From Tetramitus jugosus (Eukaryota > Heterolobosea > Eutetramitea > Acrasida > Vahlkampfiidae): a DNA stretch of 64,000 bases. The notes under the pieces were generated by a model that ran no database searches, had not been told where the DNA came from, and saw only the letters and a program-made list of their open reading frames with translations. Both the position numbers and the translations under genes were made by a program. Where the stretch lies: assembly GCA_937625935.1 (NCBI GenBank), contig OW569357.1, positions 62,001 through 126,000 on the forward strand. Reading direction: 5' to 3'. Shown one piece after another: positions 1 to 11,300 of this stretch (position 1 is the stretch's first letter; each line of letters starts with the position of its first letter).

Positions 1-342
1 ATTGGAATCTATTGCAAGAGAGTGATAGTCACCTGCACGGATCAATACAATTGTCTTTCCAGCAATCGCACCTCCCGATATTAAAACAGGAACGTTTCTG
101 TTCATTGTTGTTCCATCTCCAAGCTGACCACGTGAATTGTTACCCCAAGAGTACAATGCACCGTCTGAATCGACTACGAGACAATGATCCACACCAGCAC
201 TCACCATTGAGACATGTTTTCCGAGAAGAGAGATCACTGGATTCAATCGATTGAACGTAGCTGAGCACTGGTGTACTTTCAATCGACAAAAACAATGGAC
301 AATAAGGTACTGAAAGACTGCGAGTGCTAGAGCAAGTTTCAT
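1..342 (-). CDS. Secreted/lumenal RCC1-repeat protein, 5' part (cut by window edge)
   Basis: The frame opens with ATG at 342 and stays open for 114 codons to base 1, so the gene continues beyond the left edge. Residues 1-19 (MKLALALAVFQYLIVHCFC) form a typical signal peptide. From about residue 50 the sequence is a clear RCC1 blade: AGVDHCLVVDSDGALYSWGNN, then RGQLGDGT, then the start of the next blade (IRAGDYHSLAIDS). RCC1 repeats build seven-bladed beta-propellers that act as nucleotide-exchange or protein-binding platforms. The signal peptide argues against the classical nuclear Ran-GEF role and for a secreted or endomembrane propeller protein. The start was chosen because it gives the signal peptide directly; a longer minus ORF from 409 is in another frame and lacks the blade. 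The family call is firm; the function is unknown. Confidence 0.85.
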   Translation of the reverse strand, partial: MKLALALAVFQYLIVHCFCRLKVHQCSATFNRLNPVISLLGKHVSMVSAGVDHCLVVDSDGALYSWGNNSRGQLGDGTTMNRNVPVLISGGAIAGKTIVLIRAGDYHSLAIDSN

Positions 343-518
343 TAATAGTAATTTGGTATGTATGTAAGGTGTTGTGGCAAAAATTCTGAACGAAAGCAAG
401 GATTACCATCTAAACTTTTGACATTGGGTAACATTTTCATCGCAAGGGGATTCCTTTTTCGTAATATGGTATGTTTTACGTCGGTGACGGGACATCACAT
501 TTCATGAAAATGACACAC

Positions 519-535
519 GGGTTTTCATGAAACCC
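519..535. promoter_or_regulatory. Imperfect palindrome GGGTTTTCATGAAACCC
   Basis: GGGTTT and AAACCC arms surround TCATGA in the 240-nt gap between the start of the RCC1-type gene (342) and the end of the C2CD5 gene (583), both on the minus strand. It lies about 180 nt upstream of the RCC1-type start, so it could be a promoter element. It could equally form a 3' hairpin in the C2CD5 transcript. A regulatory role is inferred from symmetry alone. Confidence 0.2.
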
Positions 536-582
536 GAATAGAGAGAAGGATTTGGCTTACGTTACTGTTTCGCAACCAAACT

Positions 583-3500
583 CTATTTGGATGAGAGGGC
601 AATGATAGATCGCAACCCATTCTGTTTCCTATTTTCGTGAACAATCTGTGCAGCGTCTCCACTGACTGTCAAGACTGCGTAGGCATGTCTTCGGGTCGTA
701 TTGTCGCTGCACACGTGGAATCTTAAATCATAATTTAACAGGCAGTTCATACCTAGTGCCTTCGCATGAGCCCTAATCACTGCGTTCGCCTCCATGACTA
801 ACTCTTGCTGGAAAGCACCAAAGAATTGTGTGTTGTCAGACTCCCTGACAAAGTGTTGGGTAATTTTACCAACAACTCGAATGATACGAGCACCTGCCAC
901 ATAGGACAGTGGAGTCATTGTCACATAAATGTTGTTCAGCCATTGTGTGTCTTCATCGACTTCGGTACTCTGTGAGATCGCTTTCATGGGGTTATCCACT
1001 ACTGCTTCTTCCATTGGGAACATTAAATCTTGTTCATTGATTGATACAACTTGAACTTTTGGTTGCTGAAATTTTTTTTCAATAAATGTTGGTACGGGCA
1101 TAAATACTTGATTGGGAAGCAGCACTGGATACACACTTTGCAGTGGTATTTTAGGTTGATGTTCAACGTTCAACATGGCCATTGCCTGGAATGTAATCAT
1201 TAATTCTGCCTCATCCGAAAACTGAACATCCGTCGTGATACCATTGACCGACACAGAGTACACGTTACGACTACTGTTGACAAACAATAACAGCTTAAAG
1301 GCAATCGAGCTGTACAAATCGTTGAATACAGCAGATATAAATTGTTGCTCATTCTTCTCTGTTGCTACAATCTTTGATAGATCATATCGCTTTTGCATAA
1401 AGATATTGTGCAGATTTGTGGCTTGGGTGCTGTTGAATCCTTCTGGTGTCGATGTTGACCTCAGATTTGAGAAGGTCACACCTCCAGGCAATACTGGATC
1501 AATAAGAGCAACCATCTTATCCTCATCTGTAACATCATCGATCTCTATCACATCTCCAGTTTCATTCATGAAATCAGTGGTAGCGAATTTATAATCCAAT
1601 TCGTCGTTGTCATCCAGAGAATCACTGTCGTCATCATCCGTGAGAACAGATGAATGTAAAAACTGAGATATCTGTTGTTGCATATCTTGTTTATAGGCAG
1701 CATTCATCTCTGCGAGTTGAACTCGTGCAAGTTGAATCTTTGCTGAATTCTTATTAACTGTAATGTTGAGAGGTGTGGGTTCAGGCAGACAACCCAGATG
1801 AACACCAGTACCTGTAACAGTGGCAACAATATATGAATCATCAACTGCAATATCATATGTTACGTTGAATACTGCATTTACATGATAAATGCGCATCTTG
1901 TGCAGCATTTGCTTGTGTAGATCGTACTCGATGAACGGCAACATTGTGCTGACAACCTTGGCATTACTTTCACCAACTTTGCGACTCTTCGTTCTGCATA
2001 TCCGAGCCTCTAAAAAGTGTTGACCAATGAATGGTACATTCGGAGGTTCACATGTAGAGAATATAATTTCAGGTACTTGAGCTTTCTTGCAATGATGACA
2101 ACTGAGTTGTTTTTTGGGCGCAAATGGATTGTCGTCCGATTGTAATACGTGGAAAATAGAATAAGGACACGACGATTTGGCCGTACTCATGTCGGATGAT
2201 GCATACATATTATCTGACAGAATGGCTGCTGTACCCTCCGCAGATAGAATACAAATGTTGCTCTTTGGATGCATATGTGCTTTTTCTGAATAACCAATAA
2301 TATGTGAGCATCCCAACATTCTTGCGTTTTCTCTCACTTCCTGACGCATTTCATTCCACCATTGATCCCTCTCCTTTCCCATTTGAGCAATTTTCACATC
2401 ACTCAACAGTTTCACAGCTCTGCACTGTACAACTGAAGCAACATATTTCACTTCGCTTGGTTCAAACACACGCATTGTGCACAGAGCCACGTCCTCTGAT
2501 GTCATTTTGAAAGCAGGTGCGCTCTCCACTGAAGTAGATAGCTGAGGAGATTTTGAGAGCGAGAGTTGAAAACCACCAGGTGATCCAGTGATGGACATTT
2601 TTCTGGGCAATGCAGCCGAAGTATCAAAAATGAGGTTCTGCAAATGAATTTCATTCAAACTCTGTATTTGTCGCTCCAATCGACACTCTGTGCCCATTCC
2701 TCTCACAACAATATTTTCACTCTCCAAATCAAATTGTTCATAGTATCCAACAACGGTATTGCAACCGGATTCACTCACTTTTTTGGCCATGAGTCGCTTC
2801 ACCTTGCTGATCAAATAGCAACAACAAATAACAACAATAATCGCTTAGGATCATACTCAAATAAATCCAACAAAATATTGTCAAGCAAAACACTTGACAT
2901 CTAAACACATACCCTGACAATTGAAACAACAACAGTTGACGTTGAATATTGGATGATCTAGATGACCGCATCATATCCTTCCAATAATCATGCTCCGGAT
3001 CATCATCAATCAACATTTCTTCAATCATATTAATCTTTGACATTTCATAATAGCAATTATTGTTTTGAGCATCTAAAACACTGCTCACACTACTGTTGTT
3101 ACTACTACTATTGGCACTCAATGGCGAAGAAAACATATGGCTAGCCATCAAACCTGAATTTACACTACTACTACCACCACCATTGTTCGGAACAATTGCA
3201 GCTGTGGACGAGAGAGCAGAATTTGGCGTGCTACTCAACGATCGCATCGTATTCACATAATTAGTAACCAACGTCTGATCATAATTCGAATAAAACTGAA
3301 CCTTGTGATGCCACTGACTAGCCAACGAGCCATCGACATGACCTCTCGCACTCTCCATTGCCAAAACATCCACTTTTATCGTCACCAATAATTCTCCGCA
3401 AATTCCCCGAAAACTATCGTAAATCGGCAACCATCCCGCCATCGTATGATGACCATGATGATGAGAATTCTGCTGTTGAAGAATCAACTGAGCATCTACA

Positions 3501-3772
3501 CACACCGTTCCAATCACATCATCCGAACTCAATATATCAGAGTCCCACAACACAAATTCAATCATGGTGTCCCTCAAATCAGAAATGTCAGTGACTTCAA
3601 TACGACACGATTCATCAAAAATGGGGTCCAACGTCTTTTTGCAAACTGATGTCGTGTACTCAAAGTGAGTTCCGAATTTGACTTGAACGTATGCATCAGT
3701 GAGGTTACTGGCACGGTCCATGACTGGCAGGTTTCTCGCGCCTTTGATGTGAATCTTGATGGTGGCGCCCAT
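583..3772 (-). CDS. C2CD5: C2CD5/CDP138 orthologue, two exons
   Basis: Exons are 3772..2913 and 2806..583. The 106-nt intron (2912..2807) has donor GTATGT and acceptor TGATCAG, and the splice keeps frame (LSG|KVKRL), giving 1,027 aa, close to the roughly 1,000 aa of animal C2CD5. Residues 1-125 are a C2 domain: ARNLPVMDRASNLTDAYV has the Asp residues of the Ca2+ loop, and VLWDSDILSSDDVIGTV the second loop. GWLPIYDSFRGICGELLV is the family hallmark. After an Asn/Ser-rich linker comes IDDDPEHDYWKDM and, across the intron, GCNTVVGYYEQFDLES, the second conserved C2CD5 block. An acidic stretch (DDDDSDSLDDNDELDYK) lies mid-protein. In mammals C2CD5 is an Akt2 substrate that binds Ca2+ and lipid and promotes GLUT4-vesicle fusion, so a role in Ca2+-dependent membrane traffic is inferred here. 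The orthology call is strong. Confidence 0.92.
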
Positions 3773-3943
3773 GTTTGTGCAATGATGGACTCGTTTTTCT
3801 AAGAGATGTTTTTTTTTTGGCCCAATGTTGTGTGTAATTTTTTTTCTTTTCGAGAAGCTGTCATTTCAATGAATTATATTGGTTGGTTTGAGAGATTGAT
3901 TCCTTTGCAAGTGTAACTCAATTGCAACCATTCTCGAGTGGTG

Positions 3944-4206
3944 TCACAAAACTCCATAGGCTCTTACCGTGCCACATGAGAAGAATATTTTGTGATACTG
4001 TGGTCCAAAGAGATTTTCGTGAGGCTGTAATCCGAGTGCATGTAGGCCAAACTGATTCAAGCTTGTTAAGTTCTTCTTATCTACGATGATCGTATCAACC
4101 ACAATTTCTCCCTTCTTTCCATTCAAATGAACTTCGACCTTCTTTGGAACGAGAGACAATTTTTGAAGAAGCTTTTCAAGAATGCCAGGATCGTCCTCTT
4201 GCTCAA
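3944..4206 (-). other. Orphan exon-like ORF downstream of the HSDL2-type gene
   Basis: This Met-less open frame of about 87 codons begins after a plausible acceptor (ATAATGGGCAG, 4217..4207, preceded by branch-like ACTAATAAC). It encodes a soluble-looking segment including LEKLLQKLSLVPKKVEVHLN, NQFGLHALGLQPHENLFGPQ and YHKIFFSCG. A good donor (GTAAGAG) lies at 3967..3961; otherwise the frame stops at 3944. It has no ATG, so it is either an internal or terminal exon or a gene relic. Splicing it to the HSDL2-type gene with the obvious donor (GTAAAT at 4262) gives a 56-nt intron and an immediate TGA, so the frames do not join. No family was recognised. A coding nature is suggested only by normal composition and the flanking splice-like sites. 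Confidence 0.35.
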
Positions 4207-4258
4207 CTGCCCATTATATTGTTATTAGTCCAGTTATAAAGGTTTATGAAGGAATAAT

Positions 4259-5218
4259 TTACAAGTGGGAGTGCAATATTTGAGCAATTTGAGGTTTCAT
4301 CTGCAGTTCGGCTGCTCTGGATTCCTCTTCCAATTTTTGTTGCTTCAGGTAACCCTTGTACGGTTCATCAATGAAAAAGTCCAATGAAGGGTTCTGTTTG
4401 CCTGGTATCACATGATACATGTCAATGTTAGGTACTTGTCCCTCCAATACTTCATCATCGATGAAAAAGTTGCCCGTATTGACTTCGCTCGAGCTGTCGA
4501 GTGTCAAAATCTGATAGGCCGCTTCGGCGACAATGTCTACGGTTCGAGATTGATTCATCAGCGTATCTCCACCGAGCACATTTGCTACAGCAGCTGTTGC
4601 AATACTCGTTCTTGGCCAGAGACTATTGACCGCAATATGATGCGGTTTGAGCTCTTCCGACAAACCCAATGTGCACATGCTCATATTGTACTTGGCCATG
4701 GTGTACGCAGTGTGGAGCTCGAACCATCTCGCATCCATGTTTAACGGTGGCGACATGGTCAAAATGTGTGCATTCTTGGATTTTTTCAGATGCGGCAAAG
4801 CGAGTTTACTGCACAAAAACGTGCCTCGCCCGTTGATGCTGTGCATCAGGTCGTAGCGCTTCATGGGTGTCTGTTCCAGGCCGGTCATGGCGATCGCGGA
4901 CGCGTTATTAATCAAAATGTCAATCCTTCCCCATTGCTTCACCACTTGATCAATGGCACTCTGGACTTGTTCTTCGCTGCGGATATCGCACACAATGGGC
5001 AATACACAATGAGAGTGACCACCATTGACCTGTTCAATTTCTTTGGCCGCAGTGTAGATGGTGCCTGGTAGGGTGGGGTGAGGCTCAGTTGTCTTGGCCA
5101 AGATGGCAATCTTGCACTGGTCATCTATGGCACATCTCTTGGCAATGGCGAGGCCAATTCCTCTGCTTGCTCCAGTAATGACAATGACTTGATCTCTGAG
5201 AGTTCTCTGTGCTGGCAT
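4259..5218 (-). CDS. HSDL2: HSDL2-type short-chain dehydrogenase with C-terminal PTS1 (SHL)
   Basis: From ATG at 5218 (MPAQRTLRDQ) the 319-residue protein is an SDR. TGASRGIG is the NAD(P)-binding Gly motif, NNASAI is the NNAG-equivalent, and YTMAK carries the catalytic Tyr-x-x-x-Lys. Segments such as AKTTEPHPTLPGTIYTAAKE, SPPLNMDARWF and FFIDEPY match human HSDL2 closely. Human HSDL2 is peroxisomal/mitochondrial and has a C-terminal SCP2 domain that is absent here. The C-terminus HSHL* fits the peroxisomal targeting consensus (S-H-L), supporting the stop at 4261..4259 as the real end and a peroxisomal matrix location. An in-frame upstream extension to 5251 adds 11 residues without support. 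The likely substrate is a lipid-derived hydroxyl or ketone; the exact reaction is unknown for the family. Confidence 0.9.
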   Translation of the reverse strand: MPAQRTLRDQVIVITGASRGIGLAIAKRCAIDDQCKIAILAKTTEPHPTLPGTIYTAAKEIEQVNGGHSHCVLPIVCDIRSEEQVQSAIDQVVKQWGRIDILINNASAIAMTGLEQTPMKRYDLMHSINGRGTFLCSKLALPHLKKSKNAHILTMSPPLNMDARWFELHTAYTMAKYNMSMCTLGLSEELKPHHIAVNSLWPRTSIATAAVANVLGGDTLMNQSRTVDIVAEAAYQILTLDSSSEVNTGNFFIDDEVLEGQVPNIDMYHVIPGKQNPSLDFFIDEPYKGYLKQQKLEEESRAAELQMKPQIAQILHSHL

Positions 5219-5351
5219 CTTGTTGTTTTTGTTCGTTGTTTGCGCACGCACACTTGCTCAGATCTTTTTTTATCGCAACAATCCGATGAAGGAGTTTATG
5301 TTATGCGCATGAAAACCAATCATTTATTTAACATGGGTAAAAAGAGAGAGC

Positions 5352-8300
5352 TTATGACCACAGGTAGCAAACGGACGCGCCACAATAAGTTGGTAGAGTA
5401 CTCAAGTCAGGAACAATGTAGGAACAGGTCACTTTGGCTCCGGATCTACCATTTTGAGACCAATTACTCCAAATCCATTTGGTTGCTGATGTTGGAGTGA
5501 ATCCCAAGTTTGACCACTTGGACCACCCAGTTTGCCATTGATTGGCACTTTCCACTTCAAGTGCATTTGCCCAACCACCAGAGGAGAAATCACCGGACCA
5601 TGTTGGTCTCTGTGTTGGGGCACCTGTTTCACCAATGAACTGTGTGATACATTTCCAGTCAGAATTTGTGCGGATGATTCGATCTCCAAACATCATTTCA
5701 AATATGACACCACTATCACCACCATCGTTCTTTGCTTCTAGTGTAATGACATCTCCCGCCTTGACTGTAGCAGTGGCGAGCTTCACTACTCTCCACTCAC
5801 CTATCAATGGGCCAATGATAAGATCATCATTGATATAAACGGAAACATAATCATCGCCAGTAGTTCTAATTGTACCAGTTTCTCCAGATCGTTGAGTATT
5901 CACAGGATCACAAATAGCGTCAGTAATCTTCTTTTCGAAAGAATCACCGTCAAATACATTCCATGATACTGGGAAGACGCTACTGTCGATAGTATGGTCA
6001 TAACCCATCTTCTTCATTTGACTTATATCGAAGGTGTTCTGTATTTCAGAATCAATCGGTATGACAATGAGCCGACTGGCCCATCTTGCACCATTCAGAA
6101 TATTGAGAGAATTTGCTTCTGGCACAGCATCAGCACAAGGCATACATCTGGTTGTTGAACCATATGAACATGGAAGACTGCAAGGATAGTTAGCTCCGTT
6201 GTCTGTCAAGAGAACTATCACCTTTTCTTGGGACAATGACGAGACATATTGATATGCATCTGCTAGTGCAAACTTGTGGTTTGTGTTACCCTGGGAGGAT
6301 ACAGCTAGCGAGTTGGCAATTGAGTCATAGGTACTGTCATCTGTCGTCCAAGGACAGACAGTGAGAGCAGGGTCTTGCGCGAATGCTCTCAATGCCATGG
6401 CATTATTACTCGACCCTAATTTCACTCTACTATCAGCACTCATGTCCTTCAGGAATTTCTTTACCTTGCTTATTTGATTGAGACCAGATGCGATATCAGG
6501 CAAGAACAAAACTCTCAAATTTCCCTTTTTGCACTTGCAATTCTTGAATTTGATAAAGAGGGTCGCAGTTGCAGATGAAGTCGAATCTGTTGAGGAGGAT
6601 ATCTTATATGTAAATGTCAATGATTGACAACTGTCTGTATCAGAATTCGTGACCACAAAATTGGAACCTGAGACAGTCGGACAGAGAACTCCCGGAGAGC
6701 AGATGAAAGAATCCAATTTAACCCCAGAGCCCATCGGATCGTAGTCATTCTTAAGCAAGTTAGAACTAGCAAATGTTTGTGAAGATAAAGACTGATCCAT
6801 AAAGAGTAAATCATCGTTTGCTATTACCGGCTGCTTCGTATACTGGATAGTTATTGTGGCGAGCGCCTCTCCAGGCACACCAGGATCGTTATCACTCACT
6901 TTTATCACAGCTGTACATGATGTGAATGTGCTCGGTTTGGTAAAGAGCAGATATTTGTCATTCTTACCGCTCCTTGCTTGACTGGTGAGAGCAGAGCCAC
7001 AGGTTCCAGAACTCTGCACTCGGACAGTAAGTCTCTCAATATCTGTTAATCCATCCTGATCATTCACCTGAACATCAAGCAAATACTCTAGATAGTACTG
7101 CGAAGGATTCGAACCTGAAGGTTGGACACTAGGCTTTGTTAGGGTAAAGGTGTATGGTATTACAGGGCTGGGAATTCGATTGTCAACTGTAATGAACGCA
7201 CTGAAAGCAACTTTTTGTGTACCATCATCCACATAATACTCAATCTGCATAGTGTTCACACCCTTATCAGAAGCTGGGAAGGATATCGTCGTGGGAGGGG
7301 AGTTCCATGTTATTCCACTAGGTGTGGTCTTAGAAGAGAATACCAGAGAATCCCCATTATCGTCTGTGCAATAGTTAGGCAAATAGATGGAAGCAGGTTG
7401 ACCTTTGAACACATGGATGTCAATAGGACCACATGAGGGCGGAGAATTGATAAATTGAAGAAGAACTGTTCCAGTTATGGAGTTCAATTGACCATCTGTC
7501 AACTGATAAGTGAAGGTAGCATCGGTCTTGTAGTTCGCAGAAGTGGTTACTTGGATTCGCTGTTTGGCAGTGTCAGTAGAAACCACTAATTGCTGTCCAG
7601 AAGGAATTGATGTGATAACATTCACTGCGGTGATAGTAAGAGCATTACCATCGGCATCAACATAAGGACTATCCATTACGTCCACATAAAACACATTAGA
7701 TGCAGCCTGACGTTGTCTAGTTATGGTTAGGGGATTTGCCTTTTGAATCTGGGGTCGATTATTGGTCACATTGATAGTTACACTCGAGAGTGCGGAGTCC
7801 AGTAATCCATCAGTGCACTTGAAGGAGAAGGTATCTGCAACTAAGCACTGGGTAGTACATGGCGGATAAGATTGAGTGTTTGATGCAACATAACTGATCG
7901 CATTACCATTCACTATTAGTGTTCCAGCACTCATTGGAACATTCTTGAGTGAAGTTAAATCATATTGTTGAGATGAATAAAGGAGCAACAATGTTGCCTT
8001 ATCCGCTGTGTCTACGTCTTGACATCCCACAGTAAAGTTCTTAAATGATGAAACTCGCCAGACTAAAGAGCCAGAAGAAATGGAATTGGGTGACATCGTT
8101 GGCCTGTTATCGTAGTATGTGACTTGAATGGTAGCAGCTGACGAACTGCCAGGAAAATCAATAGCACTATATTGAATAGACAATGGTACATCCAAATCAG
8201 ATGCTGTTACCACCTTTGAGACTGTCAAGTTCTTATTGTCGCTTGTTTTTGTGACAGTCAGTCCTGAAGCGGAGAAGGTATCGATGAACAAAGGATCATT

Positions 8301-11300
8301 GTCCGCGTCAGTGTCATTGCTCAATGGATACACAACAAAGCTGGAGGTTTTCCAATGTTTTGTTACGTAATCATTGTTCGCAACAGGCTTGTGATTCACG
8401 ATAGTAATCGAAACACTCGACGATACGGTCGCTGCTCCATCAGTAGCTACCATGGTGAAACTCACTGCCGTCAGATCATACATTCCTGGCTTGTAAATAA
8501 TGAGATTGCCGTAGATATTCGAGGCTTGATAGGTAACTGTTCCATGAGTTGGATTTGTGATTGATGTCACATTGAGACGATCGTTGTCTGCGTCAGTAGC
8601 GTTTGCCAGTAGATTAATAGGAACTCCACTAACATAGCTTGTCCATGGAATACTTAGGACAATAGCTGGGACTACGGGAATACTGTTTTGTAGGTTAACA
8701 GTTAGAGAACCTTGAACTGAACTTTGTCCATCGGTTACCCAAAAATCAAGAACTTGGGGGTTCGTGGAAGTCACCACAGAGCGATGTTTCAGAGTAATAT
8801 TCTTCATATCTGACGTGAAACGAACATACTCCAAAATATTTGCGGCAAACGCCTGATTCTGTAACACCAAATTAGGCTTGTCTTGAGCATCCAAATCATT
8901 TGCGTAGCCGGCTACAATTGGGATATTGATAATTTGCCCCTGGTGAAGATTGACTGTGACCGACGAGACAGTTGGTTTGTTGTTCACGACATACACTCGA
9001 ATATCTGACGTCACCTGTGTCCAGCCATCTGTGAAGGTGAGACGAGCAATATCAGAGTTTCCAACAACAGTCTTGTCAGGCGAATAGACTAATTGGTTGT
9101 TCTGTATAGTAAAGTTACCTATCGTAGAACTGGTACGAGCTACCGTTACAAGAGTAACGTTGCTAGCGACGTCATCATCCTTCAATACATTACTCATATT
9201 GAGAGTAACAGGGTATCTCCAATGAACTTCCAATCGAACAGAACTGTCAAGATATGGAGGATTATTTAGAATTGTAACAGTGGCAGTCGAAGTCTGTTCG
9301 TCGCCTGTATCGGTGACTCCAAAAGTAACGATAGTTGTTCCCACAAATCCATTCGAAGGAGTGATCAACATCTTCTTTAAATCAGACGAAATGGAACAGA
9401 AACTCAGGTCATTTCTGCAGTAGCTCACATAGATATGATTCTGATCCTCAGGATCAGCGTCATAGGTATCCTTTGAGACGTTAAGCGAAACAACGCCTCC
9501 CATTTGTTTTAATTCAGTCCAATGCATGGTCTTCGTGTATGTCGGCGGCACAGGAGGATTATTGTAAACAAAAACTGATGCCCTGGCCGGTGTGCTATCC
9601 AACCCATCTGAGATTGTATAAGTGAACGGACTAGTGCCTCTGAATAAACGTGGAGGAGTATAGCGAAGCATTGTTCCGTTATTGTTCAAAACAGCATTCA
9701 CTGTTTGAGTAGCAGCAGAAACGATCCACAGTTTGTTCAAATCAAGAGCATCGTTATCGGTGAAGTTTGACAAAACAGGCAACGACACATTGGAAAGTGA
9801 GAAATGGACCTGATACAAATCTTCAAACGAATTCTTGCTGTATGGTGCAGTATTTTGGACGGTAATGTCCACTGATGGCGAAATAGCTGTAATGCCATCA
9901 GTTACACTCAGTGAAACGAACGAGTATCCCGCGGCATAACCTGTGGAGGGAGCAACAATTCTAAAAGCTGTCGAATTCACAAGTACAGCACTACTAATCA
10001 CTTGAGGATTACTGGCAGTAACGCTTGTAATTTGAACTAGATCACCATCGGGATCGATAAAGTAGTCTAACACCTGATCTAACACTTTTCCATTTGGTGC
10101 CATCACTTCCCTCCAATGGAAAGAGTAACTCTTGCGCTGAACTACGGGAACCTGATTCGTCACTCTCATGGTGACTAAAGCTTTAATCTCTTCAACACCA
10201 TCAGAAACTGTGTACAAGAAATAAAAGGTGCCAATAACCTTTGGAACAATGGAAAAGTGTACCGTTGTATCATTGACAATTGAAAGTGTAACACTCGGAG
10301 AGGTGGTCGTAGCATTAGTAATACGTAAATGATCTCCATCAATATCCGTTGTGTTCGAAATCAATTGAATATCGATGCCATTGAGAAGAGCTCTATGAGA
10401 TCTATTCAACGTTAAGTCAGCTGCTGTTGGAGGCGTATTGTATACCAAAAGTACGAGACGAACAACTTGCCAAGAGTTACCACTAGTAACATTCATTGTT
10501 AGGTAATCACGTTCCAGGCTCAGTTTCGTTTGTTCGTAGAAAATCGACTTCTTATCAGCTCCAATTGTAACATTACCATATTGAGGGGCTGTAAGAATAC
10601 TCTTCACTTGAAGGGTGCTGTAGGGAATGAGAGCTGTATCCACATCAATAGAAATTGATTTACCAGCCAGAGCGTCTTTCCAAAGGATTGTTGTATACAA
10701 GAAGTAAGGATCTTGAGCCAAATCTGGAACAGTCATTGTTATAAAGTAAGTAGAGTTACTGACTCCATCTGTGACAATATAAGAAAAAACTTCTGTGCCC
10801 GTTGCATTAATAGGCTTGTAGTAGATGGAGTCTGCGTCCTCCAAAAATACTGTTCCTTTGAAACCCGGAGTGATTTTTGATCCCATAAAAATGGCAATAG
10901 AACTTTGATCAAATGAATCAATATCTGCCGCACTTCTTAGCACATTGACTGATACTCCTGTTTCTATTTCCACCCAATGCAATGACAAACTGAAGTTCTT
11001 GCCAGTTGGGAGATTGTTGAAAGATGTAATACTGACTGTTCCCTGTGCAGTTGTGGCACCATCAGATAACGTGTATTTAAAACTATCGCTACCAACAAAG
11101 TTACTCACGCTATACTTGATCTGCTCGACACCAGAGCCATCAGATACCCGAGTAGCAATACCATGACTTGGTTGAATGAAGTCCAGAGCAATTAGATCTC
11201 CATCAGAATCGTATTGACTGTTGTACAGTTTGAAGAGAGGTTCTTCTGTCATTAACTGCCTCCAATGCTTAACAATGCTTGAATTGACCGCGACTGGAAT

